A stretch of 5,373 bases of DNA from Phycisphaerales bacterium (GTDB lineage Bacteria > Planctomycetota > Phycisphaerae > Tepidisphaerales > Tepidisphaeraceae), in the NCBI GenBank assembly GCA_028288875.1, contig JAQGHK010000405.1, positions 1-5,373 of the forward strand, in the 5' to 3' direction. Within the stretch, counting starts at the first letter, position 1, and each line of letters starts with the position of its first letter. The position numbers were made by a program, and so were the translations under genes. Below are positions 1 to 5,373 of this stretch, in pieces. A model generated the notes under the pieces. That model worked only from the letters and a program-made list of their open reading frames with translations. It made no database searches and was not told where the DNA came from.

Positions 1-626
1 TGGCGGACAGGGGCGTCCGGTGGGTTGATCAGCATGTACAGGCGCAGCAGGTCCGCCGGGTTCACAGCTCCTCCCTTTTCGAGGAGATTGGCCCGGTGAT
101 TAGTCACGGTCTTGATTGAGATATCCATGCGCCGGGCAATCAGCTTGTTGGGCAGCCCGTCGACGATAAATTGCAGCACCTCGCGCTCACGCGCAGTGAG
201 GTTCGCAAAGTGCTGGCGAATGGTATCGAGTTCGGCCGACTCCGCCCGACGCTTTTCGTCGTTCGCCAGGGCTTCCCCGACCTTCCGAAGGAGCGTGTCG
301 GGATGAACGGGCTTTTCAAGGAAGTCTTCGACGCCGAGTTTCATCCCTTGGACCGCAATGGGAATCGTCCCCGTGCCGCTGACGACAATGACCGGTAGCA
401 TGACCTGTTCGTCCACCAGCTTTTGCAGCAATTCCATTCCGCTCATGCCCGGCATGTGCAGGTCGAGGATTAGACAGCCGGGCGACCCGCGCTGGTACTC
501 CGCGAGAAACATCAGGGCCGATTCGAACGCCTGATAGTGAAAGCCGCTGGCTTCGAGGATCATGCAGGTGGAGCGACGCATCGCGCCGTCGTCATCCACC
601 ACGTAAACAGTTGGTTGGCCGCTCAT
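1..626 (-). CDS. FixJ-family two-component response regulator (3' end outside window)
   Basis: Cytosolic transcriptional regulator with a phosphorylatable receiver domain and a LuxR/FixJ-type DNA-binding domain. Translating from ATG 626 leftwards gives at least 208 residues with no stop, so the C-terminus lies beyond position 1; FixJ proteins are about 205 residues, so little is probably missing. Receiver, residues 5-120: acidic pocket Asp11-Asp13 (VVDDD), phospho-acceptor Asp55 (LILDLHMPGMSG), Ser83 and Lys105 (DFLEKP). Output domain, 141-200: LTAREREVL followed by GLPNKLIARRMDIS and KTVTNHRANLLEK, close to FixJ. An in-frame TAA lies seven codons upstream and there is no ATG between, which fixes the start; the ribosome binding site is weak. 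It follows the PAS kinase gene by 69 bp, in the fixL-fixJ order, and is almost certainly its partner. Target genes cannot be told from the sequence. Family call is firm; a specific FixJ (nitrogen/oxygen) role is not implied. Confidence 0.93.
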   Translation of the reverse strand, partial: MSGQPTVYVVDDDGAMRRSTCMILEASGFHYQAFESALMFLAEYQRGSPGCLILDLHMPGMSGMELLQKLVDEQVMLPVIVVSGTGTIPIAVQGMKLGVEDFLEKPVHPDTLLRKVGEALANDEKRRAESAELDTIRQHFANLTAREREVLQFIVDGLPNKLIARRMDISIKTVTNHRANLLEKGGAVNPADLLRLYMLINPPDAPVR

Positions 627-657
627 AAGTCGTGGTTTCTCTTAGTTCAACCCACCC

Positions 658-676
658 GCGAGATTGGCAGTCTCGC
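658..676. repeat. Short inverted repeat between kinase and regulator genes
   Basis: Arms of 6 bp (GCGAGA at 658-663 and TCTCGC at 671-676) match perfectly around a 7-nt spacer. In the minus-strand transcript this would fold as a small hairpin just after the kinase stop codon and about 30 nt before the regulator start. No run of U follows it, so it is not a standard intrinsic terminator. It might tune the kinase-to-regulator expression ratio or protect the mRNA, but an arm this short can arise by chance in GC-rich DNA. Confidence 0.35.
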
Positions 677-695
677 AGCCGCTGGAATCGGCAAC

Positions 696-2246
696 TCATT
701 TGCCATTGTGCGCTTCTTTCACGGAGAAGGAAAATGTAGTGCCGTAATCAACATTTGCATGGGCGCTGAGGTGTCCGCCATGGTCTTCCAGGATCGTCCT
801 GCACAAGGCCAACCCCATTCCCATGCCCGTTTGCTTGGTCGTAAAGAACGAGTCAAAAATCTTGTGCAGGTTGTCGGGCGACACGCCACAGCCGCCGTCG
901 ATGACGTTGATGGTGACCATGCCATCACCGCTCTTTTCAGTGGAAATGATTAGCCGGCGATCACTCGGCGGAACGGCCGACATCGAATCAATTCCATTGC
1001 GAATCAGATTCACCAGCACCTGCTGAATCTGAATCTGATCCACCATGACTGGCGGGAGGCCATCGGCCAGCCGAAGCGTCGGGTCCAAGTGTCCCTGTCG
1101 CAAATCGAAAGCAAGCATCTGCATCGATTCCAGTATCAACGCATTGATATCCATCGCTCGCACAAGCAGTTGCTGCTTTTTCACGAACGTTCGCATCCGG
1201 CGGATGATTTCGCCGGCACGCACGCTTTGAGAAACAATCTCGCCAAGAATTCCCTTGGCGTCGGGCAGGGAAGTGAGTTTGGCATCGCCTTTCAGCGAAC
1301 ATTGCAGGGCCACGCCGTAATTCAAAATCGCGCCCAGCGGCTGATTTAGTTCATGTGCCAGCCCGGCCGCCATCTGGCCCATGGTGCGAATGCGTTCCAT
1401 GTGCGCCAGCGCGTTCTGCTGATCTTTGGCGCGTTCTTCCGTGCGTTTGAGATCATCGATATCCGTGTTCGTGCCGAACCAGCGGATGATCTGGCCTTTT
1501 TCGTTCCGCACTGGAACGCTGCGGATCAGGTGCCAGCGATAAATGCCTGTGGCTCCATTCCGCAAGCGCGTTTCGTGCAGGTGAGGGCGACCGGCTTTGA
1601 CGGCCTCCATCCATTGACGGGAGGTATGATGCAGGTCATCCGGATGGATGGCCGGAAGCTGGTACGCCTCCGCTAGAGGCCCATCAAGTTCTGCCAAGCC
1701 GGTGTATTCGTACCAGCGCCGGTTGTAGTAATCGATTTGGCCCGCCGCATTGGCTTCCCAGACGATCTGCGGCAGGGAATCGGCCAGTTGCCTGAAACGC
1801 GATTCGCTCTCGCGCAACGCCCGCTCGGTTTTAATCTGCTGAGTGATGTCTCGAGCGATGACGGACGCACCGAAGATGGCTCCATTGGCATCACGAATGG
1901 GCGAGATCGTTAGCGATACGTTGATGAGCCGGCCGTCTTTGGTTCGGCGGATCGACCGGTAGTGATCGATCGCAAGCCCACGTCGCAGTCGATCGATAAC
2001 GTACGTTTCCTCGCTCAGGCGTTCCGGTGGAATCAGAACGTTAACGGCCTGTCCGATAATTTCTGCCGCGGTATAGCCAAACAGCTTTTCGGCCGCTTGG
2101 TTCCAGACGGTGATCGCGCCGTCCAGGCGCTTGCCAACGATCGCGTCGTTCGTGTTTTCGACGATTGCGGCGAGGATCGCACGCGACTCTTCCAATGAGG
2201 CTGAGTCAGAAAGGGAAGCGGATACGTCCATCGCGGGTTCGGTCAT
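696..2246 (-). CDS. Soluble PAS-PAS sensor histidine kinase, FixL/HPK4-like
   Basis: Sensor kinase of 516 residues that autophosphorylates on histidine and should pass the phosphate to the adjacent FixJ-type regulator. Domains in order: PAS 1 about 20-138 (NTNDAIVGKRLDGAITVWN, ending ARDITQQ); PAS 2 about 145-268, PAS_3-like, ending GTNTDIDDLKRTEE; a helical linker 264-290; HisKA with the H-box AHELNQPLGAI, phospho-acceptor His298; and the ATPase domain with N-box NLIRNGIDSM (Asn417), G1 DGGCG (450-454), F-box FDSFFTTK (464-471) and G2 GMGMGLA (474-480). All catalytic boxes look intact. There is no signal peptide or membrane segment, so the signal is cytosolic. At the place where FixL has its heme-ligating histidine, PAS 1 appears to have glutamate (Glu79/Glu80), so heme binding is doubtful. 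The ATG at 2246 has GAGGG only about one base upstream, which is very tight; Met6 at 2231 is an alternative start. The stop overlaps an out-of-frame ATG. Confidence 0.93.
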   Translation of the reverse strand: MTEPAMDVSASLSDSASLEESRAILAAIVENTNDAIVGKRLDGAITVWNQAAEKLFGYTAAEIIGQAVNVLIPPERLSEETYVIDRLRRGLAIDHYRSIRRTKDGRLINVSLTISPIRDANGAIFGASVIARDITQQIKTERALRESESRFRQLADSLPQIVWEANAAGQIDYYNRRWYEYTGLAELDGPLAEAYQLPAIHPDDLHHTSRQWMEAVKAGRPHLHETRLRNGATGIYRWHLIRSVPVRNEKGQIIRWFGTNTDIDDLKRTEERAKDQQNALAHMERIRTMGQMAAGLAHELNQPLGAILNYGVALQCSLKGDAKLTSLPDAKGILGEIVSQSVRAGEIIRRMRTFVKKQQLLVRAMDINALILESMQMLAFDLRQGHLDPTLRLADGLPPVMVDQIQIQQVLVNLIRNGIDSMSAVPPSDRRLIISTEKSGDGMVTINVIDGGCGVSPDNLHKIFDSFFTTKQTGMGMGLALCRTILEDHGGHLSAHANVDYGTTFSFSVKEAHNGK

Positions 2247-2427
2247 CCCTCAATTCTCGATTCGCCGGAGCTGCTGTATGGAAAAATACAGCACCGTAAT
2301 GTGTATGTTGAACCGTTTTGTGGGCCGAGTGCAAGGGACGAACACGTATCTATTTTCTAATTCCCGAAAAGCGACCATATGACCTGAATAGGTAACCGCT
2401 CTGTGCGTTTGGCTAATCGTCGCGGCG
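2247..2427 (-). promoter_or_regulatory. Intergenic leader/probable promoter region of the kinase-regulator operon
   Basis: This 181-bp gap is visibly richer in A and T than the flanking genes and lies upstream of the kinase, so the kinase-regulator promoter is expected here. Two weak sigma70-like candidates are visible on the minus strand. One is TTGCAC (2334-2329) and CAACAT (2310-2305) with an 18-bp spacer. The other is TTCAAC followed after 16 bp by an extended -10-like TGCTGTATT that runs into the inverted repeat at 2272-2293. Neither is convincing by itself. No GC-rich hairpin with a U-run follows the flavoprotein stop at 2428, so readthrough from the upstream pair is possible. No small ORF here is worth calling. 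Confidence 0.4.
2272..2293. repeat. Perfect 8-bp inverted repeat upstream of the kinase gene
   Basis: TGCTGTAT (2272-2279) and ATACAGCA (2286-2293) are exact reverse complements separated by 6 nt (GGAAAA). The centre lies about 36 bp upstream of the kinase ATG. Depending on the true promoter, it is either an operator for a dimeric regulator, possibly the FixJ-like protein encoded downstream, or a hairpin in the 5' leader. On the minus strand the loop is U-rich, but no U-run follows the stem, so it is not a standard terminator in that direction; in the plus direction no gene ends just before it. Confidence 0.55.
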
Positions 2428-3678
2428 TCAGGTTGTTACGGTGCCCGCCGCCTTACCGGCTAGGTAACCCGTCGCCCATGCCCATTGGAAATTGAACCCG
2501 CCGATCCGTCCGTCGCAGTCGAGAATCTCGCCCGCCAGATACAGGCCGGGCGCCTTGCGGGACTGTAGGGTGCGGTAATCGATTTCACTCAGCGGCACGC
2601 CGCCGGCCGTGACTTCGGCGTAATTCCAACCCCGATGCTGCGTGACGGGTAAAACGAGGCCCGTCAGGGCGTGAACCAGTGTCCGCCGGGCATCGCGGGA
2701 AAGCTGGCCGGCAGGCAGGGTTGCATCGATTTCGGTATGACGCAGCAGTGCTGCCGCGACGCGTTCAGGAAACCAAGTCGCAAGATGAGTCAGCATGGCC
2801 GCCTTGGGCCGTTTGGCAATCGCGGCAACGATCGCCCGCTCGGCCTGCTCGAACGTCTGACCGGGCAGAAGGTTACATCGCAGTGTCGGCTGCTGCCCCG
2901 TTTCGCTGGCCGTCGTCCAGTGGCGGCTGGCATCCATCACGACCGGGCCACTGATGCCGAAATGGGTCCACAGCATGCTGCCGGCGCGCTGATCGACTCT
3001 TGTACCGCCGACGACGACCGACAGCTCCACGTCCTGCGCGATGCCGGCTAGCTCCGCGTGAAACATCTGCGGGGCCAGCACCAGCGGCACGAGGGCGGCA
3101 TACGTCGGCGTGACTGTGTGGCCGAGCTGCTTGGCAATCTCCCAACCGAAGCCGTCGCTACCACTGCGCGGGAGCGATTTGCCGCCGGTCGACAGGATGA
3201 CCTTGGTGCTCGTCAGTTCGCCGCGCTCGTGGCGGATGGCGAATCCCTCTGCATTAGACAGGGGGCTAATCTCTTTAACGCGAGACTGGGTGTGCAATGC
3301 GACACCCAGCGATTCGCACCGCCGCAGCAGGGCGGCCAGCACGGCTCGTGCGCTGTCGGCGACGGGGAATAGCTTCCCGGTCGGCTCACGCGTCAGCGGC
3401 ACGCCCATGGATTCGAACCATCGCACAGTGGCCGCTTCATCAAAGGCGGCCAGCACATTGCGGACGATATTGCGTGAGCCGTTGAAGTCCTGCGCCTGAA
3501 CCTTTTGATTCGTCACATTGCACCGGCCGCCGCCGGAGACAAGGATTTTAGCCCCCAGCGTTTTCGCGCCATCGAGCACGACAATGCGGTGTCCGCTTGA
3601 TGCCGCCTCGGCCGCAAAGATCGCCGCCGCCAGACCGGCCGCGCCGCCGCCGATGATCGCGAGGTCAGCATCCGGCAT
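2428..3678 (-). CDS. HI0933/YhiN (BaiN-like) family NAD(P)/FAD-dependent oxidoreductase
   Basis: Flavoprotein of 416 residues, the normal length for this family (about 390-420), predicted to be cytosolic. The N-terminus has the dinucleotide-binding fold: AIIGGGAAGLAAA (residues 7-19, GxGxxG type) with Asp36 at the end of the second strand, where it would hold the FAD ribose. Family signatures follow: KILVSGGGRCNVTN (44-57), STGGKSLPRSGSDGFGW (163-179), THFGISGP (238-245), VTAGGV (356-361) and the C-terminal FAD-binding block YLAGEILDCDGRIGGFNFQWA (380-400). All are intact. Substrate is unknown: one gut-bacterial member (BaiN) has been linked to bile-acid reduction, but that does not transfer to this gene. 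The ATG shares its A with the TGA of the upstream methyltransferase (TGATG), and I see no Shine-Dalgarno sequence, so translation probably depends on coupling. Family call is strong; biochemical role is open. Confidence 0.93.
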   Translation of the reverse strand: MPDADLAIIGGGAAGLAAAIFAAEAASSGHRIVVLDGAKTLGAKILVSGGGRCNVTNQKVQAQDFNGSRNIVRNVLAAFDEAATVRWFESMGVPLTREPTGKLFPVADSARAVLAALLRRCESLGVALHTQSRVKEISPLSNAEGFAIRHERGELTSTKVILSTGGKSLPRSGSDGFGWEIAKQLGHTVTPTYAALVPLVLAPQMFHAELAGIAQDVELSVVVGGTRVDQRAGSMLWTHFGISGPVVMDASRHWTTASETGQQPTLRCNLLPGQTFEQAERAIVAAIAKRPKAAMLTHLATWFPERVAAALLRHTEIDATLPAGQLSRDARRTLVHALTGLVLPVTQHRGWNYAEVTAGGVPLSEIDYRTLQSRKAPGLYLAGEILDCDGRIGGFNFQWAWATGYLAGKAAGTVTT

Positions 3679-4871
3679 CAGCGAACCCGCAGCAGGATGA
3701 ACTTCAGGTATTGCAGCTCCCGACAGATCAGCGGGAATGGATGATCCGCCGGCTGGCCGTGTACGCCAAGGATCGTCGCCTGCCGGCGCGCCTTCGAGAC
3801 GGCGGTTTCGCAGATGTCATAAAACATCGCCTGGGAAATGTGGCTAGAGCAGGACGAGAGGGCGATGATCCCGCCCGGCGATAGCACATTCAGCGCGGCC
3901 GTGAACAGGCTTTGGTAACTCGCGGTCGCCTTCACCACATGCCGCTCGGCCGGGGCAAAAGAGGGCGGGTCGACCACGATCAAATCCCACGTCCGCTTCT
4001 GCGCCTTGGCCTGTTCCAGAAACTCAAACGCGTCGGCCGCGATGGCGTGATGGTGATCCGGCGGCAGACCGTTAAGCGCCCAGTTACGATCGGCCTCTTC
4101 CATCGCCGGCTTGGCGAGATCGACACTGGTCACGTCAGTTGCGCCATTCATGCCGGCATAGATCGAGAAGCCGCCGGTGTAGGCAAACAGGTTCAACACC
4201 TGACGCCCGTTCGCTAGCTGGCCGATGCGGGCACGGTTTTCCCGCTGATCGAAGAAGAACCCTGTCTTTTGCCCCTGCACCAGGTCGGCCTGAAATCGGA
4301 TGCCGTTCTCGACGAACTGCACCGGCCCGGCCGGCATCGGGCCGCGAACGGCTCGGCCACGCGTTTTGGCATCGGAACGATACTTCAAAAACACGTTGGT
4401 GATCGACAGCCGATCGGCCAGCCAGTCGGCGATCGCTTCAACATCCCAAAACCCCGCCGGCGCGTCGCCATCGAGTTTCAGCACCGCGTGGTCGGCGTAC
4501 AGATCGCAGGTCAGCCCCGGCAGGCCGTCGCCTTCGCCGGCGATTAGGCGGTAGCCGGTCGTGCGCTCGTCGAAAAGCGCCCGGCGGAGCGAAAGGGCGG
4601 TATCGAGGCGCGACAGAATCAGTTCGTCATTCAGCCGCTCGCCGGCCGCGCACATGCGGACCGCTAGGGGGCCGATCGGATCGTACATGCCGAAGCCGAC
4701 GATCGAATTATCCTTGTCGTGCAGAACGACCCGCGAGCCGGCCGGCGCGTTCGGCGTTTCCGCCAGCCAATCGCGATACACCCACGGCCATCCCTGCTTC
4801 AGCATTCGCGTGCGATCGCGCACGAGCTTCAGACGAACCGGATCAGTATTGGCAGTGAGAATAAATTGCAT
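3678..4871 (-). CDS. RlmI-like class I SAM-dependent 23S rRNA cytosine-C5 methyltransferase
   Basis: Predicted to place a methyl group on C5 of a cytosine in 23S rRNA (C1962 in E. coli for RlmI) using S-adenosylmethionine. From ATG 4871 it has 397 residues, against 396 for E. coli RlmI as I recall it. N-terminal PUA-like RNA-binding domain, about 1-75 (GWPWVYRDW matches the HPWVFSGA region of RlmI). The middle part carries YRLIAGEGDGLPGL (107-120) and KTGFFFDQREN (202-212). The Rossmann methyltransferase domain has SAM motif LNLFAYTGGF (226-235), acidic Asp251, DPPSF (301-305) and SSCSSH with the likely catalytic Cys341; ADHPF (375-379) also matches RlmI. A TTG start at 4940 would add 23 residues, but the ATG at 4871 aligns with the family N-terminus and is preferred; neither has a strong ribosome binding site. 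It is first gene of a coupled pair with the flavoprotein. Exact target base is inferred from homology. Confidence 0.92.
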   Translation of the reverse strand: MQFILTANTDPVRLKLVRDRTRMLKQGWPWVYRDWLAETPNAPAGSRVVLHDKDNSIVGFGMYDPIGPLAVRMCAAGERLNDELILSRLDTALSLRRALFDERTTGYRLIAGEGDGLPGLTCDLYADHAVLKLDGDAPAGFWDVEAIADWLADRLSITNVFLKYRSDAKTRGRAVRGPMPAGPVQFVENGIRFQADLVQGQKTGFFFDQRENRARIGQLANGRQVLNLFAYTGGFSIYAGMNGATDVTSVDLAKPAMEEADRNWALNGLPPDHHHAIAADAFEFLEQAKAQKRTWDLIVVDPPSFAPAERHVVKATASYQSLFTAALNVLSPGGIIALSSCSSHISQAMFYDICETAVSKARRQATILGVHGQPADHPFPLICRELQYLKFILLRVR

Positions 4872-5029
4872 AAAACCCGACCGCGCCTCAAGAACTTCAG
4901 TCACGCGTACGACCGCTCGCGAGCTTACGCGACGGTTCAATGTTTTCGAAATAGCGAACGCCCAGCGCCGCCCGCGCGGGCGATATCAAATTCTTTCGCC
5001 AACCCGCCATCCACGTTAGCGTTGACAGA
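4872..5029. promoter_or_regulatory. Divergent intergenic region between methyltransferase and secreted-protein genes
   Basis: These 158 bp separate two divergent genes and should carry a promoter for each. I cannot point to a convincing -35/-10 pair on either strand. The region contains two perfect palindromes, GCTCGCGAGC at 4915-4924 and a 14-bp one at 4969-4982. If the methyltransferase started at TTG 4940, the gap would shrink to 89 bp and the first palindrome would become coding. Confidence 0.4.
4969..4982. repeat. 14-bp perfect palindrome in the divergent intergenic region
   Basis: CGCCCGCGCGGGCG is its own reverse complement over 14 bp, with mismatch immediately outside. It lies about 100 bp from the methyltransferase ATG and about 48 bp from the plus-strand ATG, a reasonable place for a shared operator. 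It consists only of G and C in a GC-rich genome, which lowers its significance. Confidence 0.35.
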
Positions 5030-5373
5030 ATGCCGCACGCTCGCCGCCGCCATTACGGGCTCATCGCCTCGCTTGTCGTTATCGCCTTGGCAACCCACAT
5101 TGCCACCGCCCAGGCCGAGATCACCCGCGTCGACTTCCAACAGTACGACACGAAATCCGCCGTCCGTGTGGTCGAAGAGAAGGGCCATCTCATCGTGACT
5201 TGGCCGATCGACGCCACGCACAACGGCGTTCTCAAACTCTCGCTCGATACCGCAAAGCCGCTGATCGCCGCCCTTGCCACGCGAACCGGCGAAGAGCCGC
5301 CGCGACCGATTCTGCAGAATGTCGATCCCTGCGGCGTGCTCACCGTCGGCACGCGCAACTTGAAACCCGCCGG
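5030..5373 (+). CDS. Secreted protein of unknown family, N-terminal fragment
   Basis: The ORF from ATG 5030 runs open to the right edge (114 complete codons), so only the N-terminus is visible. It begins with a textbook Sec signal peptide: basic MPHARRRHYG, hydrophobic LIASLVVIALATHIA, and a cleavage site after Ala29 (AQA before EITRVDF). The mature part continues with short alternating segments (RVVEEKGHLIVTWPID, GVLKLSLDTAKPLIAAL) and a VDPCGVLTVGTRN stretch with one cysteine, which suggests a beta-rich fold. An in-frame TAG at 4952-4954 and no earlier ATG support the start, though no Shine-Dalgarno sequence is visible. The arginine trio lacks a proper twin-arginine motif. I do not recognise the family. 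It vaguely resembles the N-terminal beta domain of large secreted planctomycete proteins, but that is recall rather than evidence. Third-position G/C preference and the signal peptide make it a convincing real gene. Confidence 0.8.
   Translation, partial: MPHARRRHYGLIASLVVIALATHIATAQAEITRVDFQQYDTKSAVRVVEEKGHLIVTWPIDATHNGVLKLSLDTAKPLIAALATRTGEEPPRPILQNVDPCGVLTVGTRNLKPA

Noticed and set aside
537..953. Plus-strand open frame of 138 codons spanning the regulator start and the kinase C-terminus
   Set aside because: It is antisense to two genes with intact catalytic motifs, its translation resembles no domain, and long antisense frames are expected in GC-rich coding DNA.
2400..2427. Possible terminator after the flavoprotein gene
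   Set aside because: No GC-rich stem followed by a U-run can be found on the minus strand within this stretch.
2389..2469. Direct repeat TAGGTAACC at 2389-2397 and 2461-2469
   Set aside because: Only 9 bp long, one copy is within the flavoprotein coding region, and there is no other sign of an attachment site or mobile element.
5022..5027. Perfect -35 hexamer TTGACA
   Set aside because: It ends two bases before the ATG at 5030, so it cannot drive that gene from this start, and no -10 element follows at the right distance in the GC-rich coding sequence.
4561..5198. Plus-strand open frames antisense to the methyltransferase and running into the secreted-protein gene
   Set aside because: They oppose a clear RlmI-like gene or lie in the wrong frame of the signal-peptide gene; their translations are Arg/Ser-rich low-quality sequence without motifs.
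4937..5358. Minus-strand open frames opposite the secreted-protein gene
   Set aside because: The plus-strand frame has a well-formed signal peptide and cleavage site, whereas these minus-strand translations show no recognisable domain.

Overview
The window looks like chromosomal DNA of a GC-rich Gram-negative bacterium. A planctomycete is the best guess. This rests on gene style: weak or absent Shine-Dalgarno sequences, a soluble PAS-kinase/FixJ-type pair, and a secreted protein of no family I recognise. No taxonomic marker is present, so the assignment is an inference.

Layout: four genes are read on the minus strand, from right to left, and one partial gene on the plus strand starts near the right edge. 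From right to left on the minus strand: (1) an RlmI-type 23S rRNA cytosine methyltransferase (4871 to 3678); (2) a HI0933/YhiN (BaiN-like) flavoprotein (3678 to 2428), whose ATG shares one base with the methyltransferase stop codon; (3) a 181-bp gap with a small perfect inverted repeat; (4) a soluble histidine kinase with two PAS domains (2246 to 696); (5) a FixJ-family response regulator (626 to beyond the left edge), which lies outside any complete ORF because it has no stop in the window. Divergent from the methyltransferase, from 5030 to beyond the right edge, is the N-terminal part of a secreted protein with a clear signal peptide.

The genes form two functional groups. The kinase and regulator are very likely cognate partners of FixL/FixJ type: the PAS domains sense a cytosolic cue, the kinase autophosphorylates on His298 and passes the phosphate to Asp55 of the regulator, which then binds DNA through a LuxR-type helix-turn-helix. 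The first PAS domain appears to lack the heme-ligating histidine of FixL, so oxygen sensing should not be assumed. The methyltransferase and flavoprotein form a translationally coupled pair; the first modifies ribosomal RNA, while the role of the second is not established for most of its family.

I found no tRNA, rRNA, CRISPR array, insertion sequence or phage gene. No new multi-gene system is evident. The points most worth a second look are the inverted repeat in front of the kinase, the unusual PAS input, the coupled methyltransferase-flavoprotein pair and the unidentified secreted protein.
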